This document shows, piece by piece, positions 35,329 through 44,918 of a DNA stretch of 64,000 nucleotides. Within the stretch, counting starts at the first letter, position 1. Every line of letters begins with the position of its first letter. The notes under the pieces were generated by a model. It ran no database searches and was not told where the DNA came from. It worked only from the letters and a program-made list of their open reading frames with translations. Source of the DNA: Planktothrix paucivesiculata PCC 9631 (lineage in GTDB: Bacteria; Cyanobacteriota; Cyanobacteriia; Cyanobacteriales; Microcoleaceae); the NCBI RefSeq assembly GCF_900009265.2, contig NZ_LR735009.1:260272-324271 (forward strand). Direction: 5' to 3'. A program made the position numbers and the translations under genes.

Positions 35329-36855
35329 TTAAGCTCCTACGGATTCTTTTGCCGCATACATTACTTCTAAGGAAATTTCGTTTAAACCCCGTTCCCGGGC
35401 AAATTTCTCGGTATTGCGTTTGACTTTACCGCGCACAAACCCAGGAACTTTATTCAGTTCGGTTTGAGCTTCTCGCGTCCAATTCAAATCGGAACCCGCC
35501 GAAATTCCTTTGGTAATTACTTCTTTGGTATCGTGTCCGCCGAAGATTTCTAATAGGTGATCTTCCATTCCTAAAGTAAAGGAATTATAGATTAAATCGG
35601 TAATTTGATTGGTTCCTTCATAGCCTAAAAATGGTTTATAACCGATGGGGAAATTCTGAATATGAATCGGGGAAGCAATCACACCGCAGGGAATATCTAA
35701 ACGTTTTCCGACATGGCGTTCCATTTGAGTTCCAAAAATAGCAGAAGGTTCAATTCTGGCAATCATATCGGCGATTTGACCGTTATCTTCACTAATCAGA
35801 ACTTCATCACAATATTCACTCACTTGTTCTTTAAACCAATCGGCATCATATTTGCAATAGGTTCCGGCACAAACAACATGAATTCCCATTTCCCGCGCCA
35901 GAATTTTAGTCATGGCGGCGGCGTGGGTATTATCCCCAAAAACAACAGCTTTTTTTCCGGTTAAATTCTGACAGTCAATGGAACGGGAAAACCAAGCGGC
36001 TTGAGAAACATACAGGGTTTGATTATCAATATATTCGCTATAATCAACATTCGCTCCTTGGGCATTAATTACTTGTTGAATTTTGCGAATACAACGGGCG
36101 GTTTCCACCACTCCCATCGGGGTAATATCGACACAGGGAGTTCCGAATTCTTCTTCTAAATATTTCGCCGTCATTAACCCTAATTCTCGATAGGGAACTA
36201 AGTTAAACCAAGCGCGAGGGAGATTTTTTAAGTTATTAACTGAAGCTCCTTCGGGAATAACTTCATTGATTTCAATTCCTAAATCTACCATTAACCGTTT
36301 TAACTCGGTACAGTCATGATGGTGATGGAAACCCAGGGTTGAGATGCCAATAATATTAACGGAAGGTTTTTCGGTTTTGCCTTCAGGGATATCGCCTTTT
36401 TTCTTGGCTTTTTCAATATAAAAATGAACGACTTGTTGTAAGGTTCGGTCAGCGGCTTGCAGTTCATTAAAACGATAATGATTCACGTCTGCTAACATGA
36501 CATCGCCTTTGGAATCGAGTTGGGCGCGTTCAACAAAATTGTGTAAGTCTTCTTGTAAAATACTGGAGGTACAAGTAGGAGTTAATAAAATTAAATCGGG
36601 GTGTTCTTCTTTATCTTTTCTAATAATATTATCAACTACTTTTTCTTGGGAACCCCGGGCTAAAACGTTCCGGTCTACGACACTGGCGGTGACGGGGGTA
36701 TAGTTCCGTTCCCGTTCTAACATAGAGCGCATGACGTTGAAGTAGTCATCGCCTAAAGGGGCGTGCATGATGGCGTGAACGTTTTTGAAGGAACTGGCAA
36801 TTCTCAGGGTTCCAATATGGGCAGGGCCAGCATACATCCAGTAAGCTAATTTCAT
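35329..36855 (-). CDS. chlB: Light-independent protochlorophyllide reductase subunit B
   Basis: 508 residues, the usual length. Together with ChlN it forms the catalytic NB protein of the dark-operative enzyme that makes chlorophyllide from protochlorophyllide. The 4Fe-4S ligands on the B side are visible: Asp36 in 'APLGDDYFN' and Cys95 in '[12 protein letters not shown]'. The C-terminal helix domain ('[32 protein letters not shown]') is also present. chlL and chlN are not in this window, so the gene is unlinked or the operon lies elsewhere. ATG at 36855. Confidence 0.96.
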   Translation of the reverse strand: MKLAYWMYAGPAHIGTLRIASSFKNVHAIMHAPLGDDYFNVMRSMLERERNYTPVTASVVDRNVLARGSQEKVVDNIIRKDKEEHPDLILLTPTCTSSILQEDLHNFVERAQLDSKGDVMLADVNHYRFNELQAADRTLQQVVHFYIEKAKKKGDIPEGKTEKPSVNIIGISTLGFHHHHDCTELKRLMVDLGIEINEVIPEGASVNNLKNLPRAWFNLVPYRELGLMTAKYLEEEFGTPCVDITPMGVVETARCIRKIQQVINAQGANVDYSEYIDNQTLYVSQAAWFSRSIDCQNLTGKKAVVFGDNTHAAAMTKILAREMGIHVVCAGTYCKYDADWFKEQVSEYCDEVLISEDNGQIADMIARIEPSAIFGTQMERHVGKRLDIPCGVIASPIHIQNFPIGYKPFLGYEGTNQITDLIYNSFTLGMEDHLLEIFGGHDTKEVITKGISAGSDLNWTREAQTELNKVPGFVRGKVKRNTEKFARERGLNEISLEVMYAAKESVGA

Positions 36856-37184
36856 AGCGTGTTTCTCCGTTGATAGGTGATCAGGACAGCTTGTTTTATG
36901 TTCTCAGAAATTGTGCCAATCGCTATGAGTATTTATACATGGCGATCGCTTGCACCAAACCGGGTTTCTCAACCCTAAATCTTGATTTTAGACCCTAAAC
37001 GACGGCTAAAAACCCGATTTCTTAATTCATTTTGACACTAAAACAATAATAACATTGTTTAATTGCAATGATTCTTAAGTTTTGAGCAATATTTTGTTAA
37101 ATTAAATAGAAATGTTAAGTTCAATCCCAAAAACTTGACATAAAATTAAAACTATGGTTTGAGTTATTTTCTGTTGAGGTAAAA
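36856..37184. promoter_or_regulatory. Divergent region between chlB and the DUF29 genes
   Basis: 329 bases that must hold promoters for both directions. It contains 'aaaccgggtttct' (about 36958), which is one of the dispersed repeats, a HIP1 octamer, and an AT-rich right half. No operator or hairpin can be assigned with confidence. Confidence 0.45.
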
Positions 37185-37631
37185 ATGCAAACATCAGAAG
37201 ATTGGGAATGGTTAGCCGCGAGTTCTGAATATTTAGCCGCGGTTGCCATTCAAGAGTTATTAGAGGAGCAAAAATTTATGGAAGCGGGAGCAGGGTTAGC
37301 GGTTTTAATTGAATCTATGGGAAAATCCAAGAAATTAGCTTTAAAAAGTCAGTTAACCCGGTTAATGATGCACATTATTAAGTGGAAATATCAACCGGAA
37401 AAACGGAGTTCTAGTTGGGAAACTACGATTATTTCCGCCAGAGATGAAATTGCTGATATTCAAGAAGAAGTTCCCAGTTTAAATCGAAATTACTTGGAAT
37501 CAATTTGGGAAACTTCTTTTAAAAAAGCTATCAGACAAGCGGAAAGTGAAATGAGCAAAAGATGTCAATTAACCGCCTTATCTTGGCAAGAAGTATTTGA
37601 AGACGAATATAGTTTATTTGATTATAATTAA
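37185..37631 (+). CDS. DUF29 family protein, tandem copy 1
   Basis: 148 residues; helical DUF29 protein, function unknown. Landmarks: 'DWEWLAASSEYLAAVAIQELLEEQKFMEAG', 'SQLTRLMMHIIKWKYQPEKRSSSWETTI', 'SLNRNYLESIW' and the end 'LSWQEVFEDEYSLFDYN'. First of three tandem copies. Its first about 75 codons are almost identical in DNA to copy 3, and its last third differs from both other copies. DUF29 genes are common and often multicopy in cyanobacteria. Confidence 0.85.
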   Translation: MQTSEDWEWLAASSEYLAAVAIQELLEEQKFMEAGAGLAVLIESMGKSKKLALKSQLTRLMMHIIKWKYQPEKRSSSWETTIISARDEIADIQEEVPSLNRNYLESIWETSFKKAIRQAESEMSKRCQLTALSWQEVFEDEYSLFDYN

Positions 37632-37644
37632 GGAGAAGGGGTTT

Positions 37645-38091
37645 ATGTCAACTCAAATGGATTGGCTAGATTTAGCCATGAGTTCTCATTATCTGACGGC
37701 ATTAGAAGTTAAGAACTGTTTAAAACAGGGAAATATTATGGAAGCTACGATAGGTTTAGAGGCATTAATTGAAGCAATGGGACGATCTGATAAACGAGCG
37801 TTAAGAAGTCAGTTAATTCGGTTAATGGCTCATGTTATTAAGTGGAAATGTCAACCCCAAAAACGAACTTCTAGTTGGTCAATTACAATTTTATCAGCGC
37901 GGGGTGAAATTGAAGCAATTCAGGAAGATACACCCAGTTTGAACCGAAATACTATTGATTCAATTTGGGATAAATGTTTGGAAAAAGCGGTTAAAGAAGC
38001 GGAAACAGAAATGAATCAAAAATGCTCATTAATATCTTTATCTTGGCAAGAGGTATTTGAAGAAGAATATACTTTATTTGATTATAATTAA
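37645..38091 (+). CDS. DUF29 family protein, tandem copy 2
   Basis: 148 residues from the ATG at 37645, which has AAGGAG upstream; an earlier frame at 37597 overlaps copy 1 and lacks a site. It is the most divergent of the three copies in its N-terminal half ('DWLDLAMSSHYLTALEVKNCLKQGNIMEATIGLEALIEAMG'), but its C-terminal end ('CSLISLSWQEVFEEEYTLFDYN') is nearly the same as copy 3. Confidence 0.83.
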   Translation: MSTQMDWLDLAMSSHYLTALEVKNCLKQGNIMEATIGLEALIEAMGRSDKRALRSQLIRLMAHVIKWKCQPQKRTSSWSITILSARGEIEAIQEDTPSLNRNTIDSIWDKCLEKAVKEAETEMNQKCSLISLSWQEVFEEEYTLFDYN

Positions 38092-38105
38092 ACTTAGGAG
38101 TTATT

Positions 38106-38555
38106 ATGCAAACTGGAAAAGATTGGGAATGGTTAGCCGCGAGTTCTGAATATTTAGCCGCGGTTGCCATTCAAGAGTTATTAGAGGAGCAAAAATTTAT
38201 GGAAGCGGGAGCAGGGTTAGCGGTTTTAATTGAATCTATGGGAAAATCCAAGAAATTAGCTTTAAAAAGTCAGTTAACCCGGTTAATGATGCACATTATT
38301 AAGTGGAAATGTCAACCGGAAAAACGGAGTGGCAGTTGGTCTATTAGTATTCGTTCATCGCGTCAAGAAATTGCTGATATTCAAGAAGAAGTTCCCAGTT
38401 TAAACCAAAATTTTATTGATTCAATTTGGCAACAATGTTTTCAACGGGCACTCAAGGATGCTGAGGATGAAATGGGGAAAAAATGCTCACTAATATCTTT
38501 ATCTTGGCAAGAGGTATTTGAAGAAAAATACACTTTATTTGATGATTATAATTAA
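38106..38555 (+). CDS. DUF29 family protein, tandem copy 3 (mosaic)
   Basis: 149 residues. The first about 75 codons match copy 1 base for base over most of their length, while the last about 25 codons match copy 2, so it reads as a chimera of its neighbours. An extra Asp codon appears in the final 'FDDYN'. TAGGAG precedes the ATG at 38106. The IS630 element begins five bases after its stop. Confidence 0.83.
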   Translation: MQTGKDWEWLAASSEYLAAVAIQELLEEQKFMEAGAGLAVLIESMGKSKKLALKSQLTRLMMHIIKWKCQPEKRSGSWSISIRSSRQEIADIQEEVPSLNQNFIDSIWQQCFQRALKDAEDEMGKKCSLISLSWQEVFEEKYTLFDDYN

Positions 38556-38560
38556 ATGTA

Positions 38561-39743
38561 AGTAGGTGGTCATAAATAAAGTCAATAATAGAAAAAGATT
38601 GTTTAGGATAATTCTTGAGAGTTACTCAGGGAATTAAATCGCAAGCGATCGCAGGTACAATCATTTCTTTCGTTTCTATCTTCAATGGCTTGAATCACAG
38701 CTTGGCTCAAATCATATTCATCTTCAAACATTCTTCCCGCCAGTTCATGAGTTTTTAATTGATGCCATTCTGGTTCGATTTCATTCAATTCAGGGCTATA
38801 AGCAGACAGGAAGAAAAATTCTAATTTTTTGTCTTGCCACTCCCTTTCTTTTTCTTGTATTTTTTGACTTTTATGGACACTGTAGTTATCTTGAATCAGT
38901 ACGGTAATTTGTCGAGTATTTTGAAAATGCTTTTCAGCTTTTTCCGCTTGCCAATCTATAAATTTTATGTAATTCTCACTTGTAATTCCTGACAAACTTA
39001 AACCGTACTCAAAACTTTTTCCTTTTTCTAATACTCCAATTACATTCAATCTTTTTCCTCGCTTTTTCGTCTGGTTTATTTGTTTCTGCTTCCCCTTTTT
39101 TACATAGGTGTAACTCACAGGACTCCATAAACAAAAACCTGCCTCATCTAAATATTTTAATCTGACCAAACCCTCTTCTTCATAACGCTTTAACGTCTCC
39201 AAATCTCTTTTCTTGCTCGCTGTTTTTTCGGGATTCTGTTTTTTCTTTAAACTGGCTTTTGTTCTTTTCCAGCGCCAGTCTTTTTTTTTTAAGATTTTTC
39301 TAATTCTTTCTGCGCTTAGTGCGATCGCTCTCTCTCGCAGAAGTTTTTCCGACAGTTGACGGCTATTATAAGTTCTTTCATCTGACTCTATACAAGTTTC
39401 TAAATATTCTATATCTTCTTCTTTCCACCTCCGTTTTCTTCCCGAACGAGGAGCATCAAATAATCCTTCTTTTTCTTGATTTATCCATCGAGTTATTGTT
39501 TTTCTTACCATGGCTTCTGAACACCTTAAAGTCTGGGCTATTTTTGAGACCATCCATCCTCCATCACTAAACATTAATATATCTATTCTCTGCCTTGTTC
39601 TTTTCGGAACTTTCTCTTGCTGATACAGAGTTAGTAGCTCTTGTTTTTCTTCTTCTGTTAGTTGAATTCTTAACCTCAGTGGCATGACTATTCCTCTGAT
39701 ATTTCTTCATTTCTTATTTTAACTCTATTTATGACCACCTACT
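38561..39743 (-). mobile_element. IS630 family insertion sequence, 1183 bp
   Basis: Bounded by an 18-bp perfect terminal inverted repeat: AGTAGGTGGTCATAAATA (38561-38578) and its mirror (39726-39743), with further near-matches inward. Both outer ends are flanked by TA (38559-38560, 39744-39745), the target duplication expected of IS630. One intact transposase lies inside on the minus strand. The element sits directly behind the third DUF29 gene and has not interrupted a gene. Confidence 0.9.
38603..39685 (-). CDS. IS630 family transposase
   Basis: 360 residues with no frameshift. An N-terminal helix-turn-helix ('MVSKIAQTLRCSEAMVRKTITRW') and winged helix are followed by the DDE catalytic core: first Asp in 'YLDEAGFCLW', second in 'VLIQDNYSVHKS', and the acidic residue in 'SPELNEIEPEWHQLK'. 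It cuts and joins DNA at TA targets. Because both ends and the gene look intact, the element may be mobile. Confidence 0.93.
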   Translation of the reverse strand: MPLRLRIQLTEEEKQELLTLYQQEKVPKRTRQRIDILMFSDGGWMVSKIAQTLRCSEAMVRKTITRWINQEKEGLFDAPRSGRKRRWKEEDIEYLETCIESDERTYNSRQLSEKLLRERAIALSAERIRKILKKKDWRWKRTKASLKKKQNPEKTASKKRDLETLKRYEEEGLVRLKYLDEAGFCLWSPVSYTYVKKGKQKQINQTKKRGKRLNVIGVLEKGKSFEYGLSLSGITSENYIKFIDWQAEKAEKHFQNTRQITVLIQDNYSVHKSQKIQEKEREWQDKKLEFFFLSAYSPELNEIEPEWHQLKTHELAGRMFEDEYDLSQAVIQAIEDRNERNDCTCDRLRFNSLSNSQELS

Positions 39744-39906
39744 TAGTGCGAGCGTCCTCGCTCGCTAACTTTACTACTATCATCATCCTCGCTAATTTTA
39801 CCACCCTACTCTCAATATCCCCTTGTCTACAATTAAAAATAGTTGTATAATCAGGTTATCTATTGAGTAAATAACAACTCACTATTTTTATATCATTTTT
39901 ACTGCC

Positions 39907-41142
39907 ATGATTAAAAGAAAACCATTTATCGCTCTATTGTTATCAGGAATAACCGGTGCTTTAATATTAGCCTGTAGTTCCTCTGAACCCTCGGGAAATA
40001 ACACCGCTTCTAATCCCAATTCAACCCCAAATACCGTTGAAAATTCTAAAGTAATTCCGCTTGGAGTCGTTCTTGCCCAAACCAGTAACGCCGCTTTATT
40101 AGGAGAAGAACAGGTGATTGGGGCGAAAATAGCTGAACAATATTTTAACCAACAAGGAGGCGTGAATGGAACCCCAATTAAATTAGCTTTTCAAGATGGC
40201 GGAGGCGATGAACAAAGCGCGATTAATGCCTTTAATACCTTAATTAATCAACAGAAAGTTGTCGGAATTTTAGGCCCTTCTTTATCTCAACAAGCCTTTG
40301 CCGCTGACCCGATTGCAGAACGGGCAAAGGTTCCGGTTTTAGGCCCTTCTAATACGGCGAAAGGCGTTCCTCAAATTGGCGATTATATTGCCCGGGTTTC
40401 TGCTCCCGTTGCAGTTGTCGCCCCGAATGCTGTAAAAGCCGCATTAAAAATCAATCCTGATATTAAAAAAGTAGCGGTTTTCTACGCTCAAAATGACGCT
40501 TTTAGTAAATCAGAAACGGAGACTTTCCAACAAACGGTTAAGGATTTAAACCTGGATTTGTTGACGGTGCAGAAATTCCAAACCACCGACACCGATTTTC
40601 AAAATCAAGCCACCGCAGCGATTAATTTAAACCCGGATTTAATTATTATTTCGGGACTGGCGGCGGATGGAGGAAACTTAATCAAACAGTTACGACAATT
40701 GGGCTATCAAGGATTAATCATTGGCGGAAATGGTTTAAATACTTCTAATATTTTTTCCGTCTGTCAAAAAGAGTGTGATGGGGTAATTATTGCCCAAGCC
40801 TATAGTCCTGAAATTGATAATCCGATTAATAAAACCTTTCGCGAAACCTACGCAGCCCAAAATAAAAAAGAACCCCCACAATTCACCGCCCAAGCCTTCG
40901 CCGGAGTTCAAGTATTTGTAGATGCGTTAAAAGCCGTTGACCAAAAAAATAAACTCGATGGTTTATCCTTAGAACAGTTAAGAGAACAATTAAATCAAGC
41001 AATTTTATCAGGAAAATATGAAACAGTTTTAGGCAATATTTCTTTTACCCCCGAAGGTGAAGTAGTGCAGGAAAAGTTTTATGTTGCTCAAATCAAAATG
41101 GATGAAACCGGAAAAAATGGTAAGTTTAGTTATTTAAAATAG
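39907..41142 (+). CDS. ABC transporter substrate-binding lipoprotein, branched-chain amino acid type
   Basis: 411 residues. Lipobox 'LILACSS' (Cys23) anchors it to the membrane outside. A Ser/Asn-rich spacer follows, then a type I periplasmic-binding fold of the LivK/UrtA class: 'PLGVVLAQTSNAALLGEEQVIGAKIAEQYFNQQGGVNGTPIKLAFQDGG', 'VGILGPSLSQQA', 'DLIIISGLAADGGNLIKQLRQLGY'. Ligand may be amino acids, urea or amides. No permease or ATPase genes adjoin it, so it is an orphan binding protein. ATG at 39907. Confidence 0.88.
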   Translation: MIKRKPFIALLLSGITGALILACSSSEPSGNNTASNPNSTPNTVENSKVIPLGVVLAQTSNAALLGEEQVIGAKIAEQYFNQQGGVNGTPIKLAFQDGGGDEQSAINAFNTLINQQKVVGILGPSLSQQAFAADPIAERAKVPVLGPSNTAKGVPQIGDYIARVSAPVAVVAPNAVKAALKINPDIKKVAVFYAQNDAFSKSETETFQQTVKDLNLDLLTVQKFQTTDTDFQNQATAAINLNPDLIIISGLAADGGNLIKQLRQLGYQGLIIGGNGLNTSNIFSVCQKECDGVIIAQAYSPEIDNPINKTFRETYAAQNKKEPPQFTAQAFAGVQVFVDALKAVDQKNKLDGLSLEQLREQLNQAILSGKYETVLGNISFTPEGEVVQEKFYVAQIKMDETGKNGKFSYLK

Positions 41143-41192
41143 TGGGGTGCAATTAACTTTTTTTCAACTAAAGTATCTTTATTTTCGAGTTT

Positions 41193-42341
41193 ATGACCTC
41201 ACGCTATCTGTTATATAAAGATTATGAATCAGGATTAAACAATAACTTAATGGGGCTGGAAATAGCCGTTGGGTTAGCCTTTCTCACCCAACGAAAATTA
41301 GTTTTTTATGGTTCTGTGGGAGAGGATAAAAATATCTTACCTGTGCGGGGAGGCTATTTTTTATCCGTGCCTGAAAGTCGCAAACATATTATTAATATTG
41401 ATAAACTTCCAACAATTTTAGATTTAGTGGATAAACTTCCGATTCCGATTTTAAACTATTCAGAATTTTTGGCAGAAACCCAAGGAAAAAGTCTGAGTCA
41501 TTATCGGAGTGAGGTTAGATTAGTAAATGCGGTTTTTGTTCCGAATAACATTATAATTAATTCCCAGGTTTTATCGGATTTTGCCGAAAATCGTCTTATT
41601 ATACAGGATGTTGAACAGGATATTTTAGAATTTAGTGCCTGTAATTTAGCCTATTATTCTCGTTTTTTTTATCCTCCTTCCCTGTCAATATATGCTCTAA
41701 TGGAAGCAATTCAATTTAAACCTATTTATCGGAATTTAGCGGATAAAATTTCTCAAACCCTCGGACAATATAATGGGATTCATATTCGTCTCACCGACTA
41801 TCGAAACTGGATTCCCCATCGAGAAGCCGACCATCCCTATTTAATCTTAAAAACCCTAAAAGAAATCTTTCCACCGGAAGAACTTTTATTAATTTGTACT
41901 GATGAATCGGAAAATATGGATTTTTTTAATCCCATTTTAAACTATTATAAAAATACTATTTTTATTGATAAATTTATTATATCAAATTTTCAAACAGAAT
42001 TTAAAAATTTACCTTTTACCGATGAACAAACCCTAGGATTAATTTGTAATTTAGTTATGTGGAATTGTCAGGAATTTGCCGGAAGTTTTCGCAGTACCTA
42101 TACCGGAATTATCCATAGAAACTGGCTCAAAAACCAATTTCAAAAGCAACTGAACTCCTCTCAATTAAGCTTTAAATTTGTAGAAAGTGGTTTATCCCCG
42201 GGAGAAGTCCAGTTTCATCAAGGCTCCTATGCAGAAATTAACTCCGGTTTGTTTAGTTGGAATCGTATTCATCTCCCCGTCGCCATAGAAATGAAATCTT
42301 GGTGCCGAGAATGGCCAGAATCCGTGTGTTTAACTCTTTAG
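41193..42341 (+). CDS. Possible O-fucosyltransferase-like glycosyltransferase
   Basis: 382 residues, no membrane segment. The N-terminus 'YLLYKDYESGLNNNLMGLEIAVGLAFLTQRKLVFYG' looks like the start of fucosyltransferases of the protein-O-fucosyltransferase/NodZ superfamily. 'GIHIRLTDYRNW' (about residue 195), 'LLLICTDE' and 'EFAGSFRSTYTGIIHR' (about 294-309) match their GDP-fucose-binding blocks. The assignment rests on motifs by eye and is tentative; a novel glycosyltransferase is the alternative. It follows the binding lipoprotein by about 50 bp and could share its transcript. Confidence 0.5.
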   Translation: MTSRYLLYKDYESGLNNNLMGLEIAVGLAFLTQRKLVFYGSVGEDKNILPVRGGYFLSVPESRKHIINIDKLPTILDLVDKLPIPILNYSEFLAETQGKSLSHYRSEVRLVNAVFVPNNIIINSQVLSDFAENRLIIQDVEQDILEFSACNLAYYSRFFYPPSLSIYALMEAIQFKPIYRNLADKISQTLGQYNGIHIRLTDYRNWIPHREADHPYLILKTLKEIFPPEELLLICTDESENMDFFNPILNYYKNTIFIDKFIISNFQTEFKNLPFTDEQTLGLICNLVMWNCQEFAGSFRSTYTGIIHRNWLKNQFQKQLNSSQLSFKFVESGLSPGEVQFHQGSYAEINSGLFSWNRIHLPVAIEMKSWCREWPESVCLTL

Positions 42342-42349
42342 GATAACGA

Positions 42350-42553
42350 CTAATCAACGATTTTGATTTGCCCGGTACTTAATGCTCTTTGGAGAGTAGA
42401 AACTAAGTGTTTTTCCTGTTCATCAAGTTGGCGCAATAACCAATATCTCATGGCATATCGCTCTTGACGACTGATGGATTTAGTCTTGAGAATTTTCTCA
42501 ATGATTTGCTTGAAACTCAAGCCGGAAAGTGATGGGGGGTCAGATATAGACAT
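42350..42553 (-). CDS. Small conserved-looking protein
   Basis: 67 residues from the ATG at 42553 (a TTG at 42565 is open). Helical and charged: 'LSFKQIIEKILKTKSISRQERYAMRYWLLRQLDEQEKHLVSTLQRALSTGQIKIVD'-type composition, read in parts. I do not recognise a family, though short proteins with 'SRQERYAMRYWLL' seem familiar from cyanobacteria. Two CRP-like sites lie 80-120 bases upstream of its start and could act on it or on petJ. Confidence 0.5.
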   Translation of the reverse strand: MSISDPPSLSGLSFKQIIEKILKTKSISRQERYAMRYWLLRQLDEQEKHLVSTLQRALSTGQIKIVD

Positions 42554-42879
42554 ATTAAAAGGCAACTTATTACGGGGTCTAAAAATTAGGCACTAATTCA
42601 CTCTATTTAATGATTTATATGCTCCTATGGATGTGATTTATATCATTAATAATAAGTGAGATAGATCACAAAAGGTCAAGGGGAGCAGGCAACAGGGAAA
42701 TCCCCATCACGAAAATTGGGGGTTGGGAGAATGACTCCTGGAAACTTTCTGACTGATGCCCAGCCGATTTGTTTAGATTTGAGACGTGACCTTTCTTTGA
42801 ATAGGGGAATGGTTGTCAATTTGCACAACTTAAAGAGTAAAATCTTCTTATGCGCTATTTTTGATTCAAGGAGACTCCA
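42554..42879. promoter_or_regulatory. Divergent region with paired CRP-like sites, upstream of petJ
   Basis: 326 bases. Two sites fit TGTGA-N6-TCACA: TGTGATTTATATCATT (42632-42647; right half partly degenerate) and AGTGAGATAGATCACA (42655-42670; one mismatch). Their centres are 23 bases apart, about two helical turns. The rest shows a 'caggcaacaggg' repeat and the petJ ribosome site AAGGAG (42868-42873). Confidence 0.55.
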
Positions 42880-43236
42880 TTGAAAAAGCTATTATCAGTC
42901 TTTATTTTAAGTTTTCTATTATTAACATTCCTTTTGTCTAAATCCGCATTAGCAGAAGGAATTTTAAGTGGGTCTACCATTTTTTCCAACTCCTGTGCAG
43001 CCTGCCATATTAACGGGAATAACGTAATTGTTGCTAATAAAACCTTGAAAAAAGAAGCGTTGATTAAATACTTAAAAGGATATGAAGAAAACCCTCTAGC
43101 TATAATTATTAATCAAGTCACCAATGGTAAAAATGCTATGCCTGCGTTTAAAAGTCGGTTAACGGCTAGGGAAATTACCACCGTTGCCGCCTATGTTGTC
43201 GAACAAGCTGAAAAGGCATGGTCGCCATTAGAATAA
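42880..43236 (+). CDS. petJ: Cytochrome c6
   Basis: 118 residues. A lumenal electron carrier from cytochrome b6f to photosystem I. The signal peptide ends near 'SALA'. Haem is bound at 'CAACH', and the axial methionine is in 'GKNAMPAF'. The protein starts with TTG at 42880: AAGGAG lies six bases upstream, and no in-frame ATG precedes the signal peptide. The mature protein ends 'VVEQAEKAW', typical of the family. It is a c6-like protein of normal size; c6B/C variants are not excluded. Confidence 0.92.
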   Translation: MKKLLSVFILSFLLLTFLLSKSALAEGILSGSTIFSNSCAACHINGNNVIVANKTLKKEALIKYLKGYEENPLAIIINQVTNGKNAMPAFKSRLTAREITTVAAYVVEQAEKAWSPLE

Positions 43237-43409
43237 ATTTCCCTAGATAATAATATTATGGGATTAAATTTCCCAGTTTCATTGAAATATCTGTTATCTT
43301 AAGATATCAAAACTCTGTTAAAAATTTTGTGAGTCATCAACCTCTGTAAATTTCAGAGTTGCCGGATTCCATAGCGCACTTTCATCAGTCAAATCTGTAT
43401 CAAAAATAA

Positions 43410-44510
43410 ATGTTTACACAAGTGCATTTGACAGAGCGACACCATCATATTCTCTGGGCAACCATTCGTCACTATATTGCGACGGCGGAACCCGTGGGTT
43501 CTAAGGCTTTGGTGGAAGAATACAACCTCAAAGTCAGTCCCGCCACTATTCGCAATGGCATGGGAGTCTTGGAACGGGCCGGACTTCTGTATCAGCCCCA
43601 TACCTCCGCCGGACGCATCCCCTCGGACTCGGGGTATCGGATTTATGTTGATAAACTGATTACGCCCTCAGAAACCGTTGCGGATGAGGCGCTGCACCTG
43701 TTACGCGAACAACTGAATTTAAAAAACTGTAGTTTGGAAGCGGTTTTGCGGGGGGCGTCGCAAATTTTATCAACTTTGAGTGGATATATTACCTTAGTTA
43801 CACTCCCGAAAACTGTTACTACCCGGTTACGACATTTGCATTTGGTTTCTATAGAACCGGGGAAAATCATGTTAGTGGTGGTGACAGATTCCTATCAAAC
43901 TCAGTCCAGTTTAATTGATTTATCTCCAGCGAATTCTCCCTCGGATTCTCAGGCCATGGGAGTTAATCTTTTACCCGAAGATCAAGAGGTTTTAGAACAG
44001 GAATTACAACTGCTTTCTAATTTTTTAAATGCTCAACTTCGAGGCAAATCTATTTCTGAACTTTCGATTTTAGATTGGAGTGAATTAGATCGGGAATTTC
44101 AGTGCTATTCTGAGTTTTTAATAAAGTTATTAACGGATTTAAGTTTTCGCAGCCAAACCCCAGAATATACTCCAATTCTGATTAGTGGCATTGCTGAAGT
44201 TTTACATTTACCTGAATTTTCCCAATTGCAACAGGTGAAAACTTTGATGCACTTATTAGAGGAAGAACAGGAACAATTGTGGCCGTTAATTTTTCCTAAT
44301 CCTAAACAAGAACAACGGGTTACGGTTCGCATTGGGTCGGAAAATCCTTTAGAACCCATTCAAGGTTGTACCCTGGTTTCTGCACCCTATCGACGGGATA
44401 ATATTCCGGTTGGAAGTGTGGGAATTTTAGGCCCGACTCGGATGATGTATGAAAATGCGATCGCCGTAGTTGAAGCCGCCGCCGATTATTTATCTGAGGC
44501 ACTGAGTTAA
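43410..44510 (+). CDS. hrcA: Heat-inducible transcription repressor HrcA
   Basis: 366 residues. An N-terminal winged helix ('[26 protein letters not shown]', '[39 protein letters not shown]') is followed by the GAF-like domain and the closing '[31 protein letters not shown]'. HrcA binds CIRCE operators before groESL genes. No CIRCE element (TTAGCACTC-N9-GAGTGCTAA) is seen in the window, including before hrcA itself, so its targets lie elsewhere. ATG at 43410. Confidence 0.95.
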   Translation: MFTQVHLTERHHHILWATIRHYIATAEPVGSKALVEEYNLKVSPATIRNGMGVLERAGLLYQPHTSAGRIPSDSGYRIYVDKLITPSETVADEALHLLREQLNLKNCSLEAVLRGASQILSTLSGYITLVTLPKTVTTRLRHLHLVSIEPGKIMLVVVTDSYQTQSSLIDLSPANSPSDSQAMGVNLLPEDQEVLEQELQLLSNFLNAQLRGKSISELSILDWSELDREFQCYSEFLIKLLTDLSFRSQTPEYTPILISGIAEVLHLPEFSQLQQVKTLMHLLEEEQEQLWPLIFPNPKQEQRVTVRIGSENPLEPIQGCTLVSAPYRRDNIPVGSVGILGPTRMMYENAIAVVEAAADYLSEALS

Positions 44511-44528
44511 TTTTTAATCCCTAAATTT

Positions 44529-44915
44529 ATGATGGGTTTAGAACCTTTAAAAAATAGTTTATCTTCCTTTGTTCATCTTCTAGGATTTTGTTTAGAAACC
44601 CTTTCCGCTTTCTGTGTTTTGTTGGGATTAATCACTACCTTAAAAATAGCCCTAGCAAGTTTCCGCCGTCGGCAATTTTTTCCCTTTATAGAATTACGTC
44701 TTAACTTTGGCAGTTGGTTAGCTTTAGCCTTGGAATTTCAGTTGGGCGCGGATATTGTTTTCACAACAATTACACCGTCTTTTGTTGCGTTAGGGAAGTT
44801 AGGAGCTATTGCCGTTATTCGGACATTTTTAAACTATTTCTTGAATAAAGAATTAGAAATGGAAATGAAATTTCAGAACGAACTACAAAATAAATCTGCT
44901 CTTGATCAGTTATAG
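44529..44915 (+). CDS. DUF1622 family membrane protein
   Basis: 128 residues, three predicted membrane helices. 'FRRRQFFPFIELRLNFGSWLALALEFQLGADIVFTTITPSFVALGKLGAIAVIRTFLNYFLNKELE' is the DUF1622 block. The function is unknown. It follows hrcA by about 20 bp and precedes the next gene by 3 bp, so a three-gene transcript is probable. Confidence 0.85.
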   Translation: MMGLEPLKNSLSSFVHLLGFCLETLSAFCVLLGLITTLKIALASFRRRQFFPFIELRLNFGSWLALALEFQLGADIVFTTITPSFVALGKLGAIAVIRTFLNYFLNKELEMEMKFQNELQNKSALDQL

Positions 44916-44918
44916 AAT

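Noticed and set aside
43237-43409. CIRCE operator upstream of hrcA
   Set aside because: The gap was read for TTAGCACTC-N9-GAGTGCTAA and nothing close is present.
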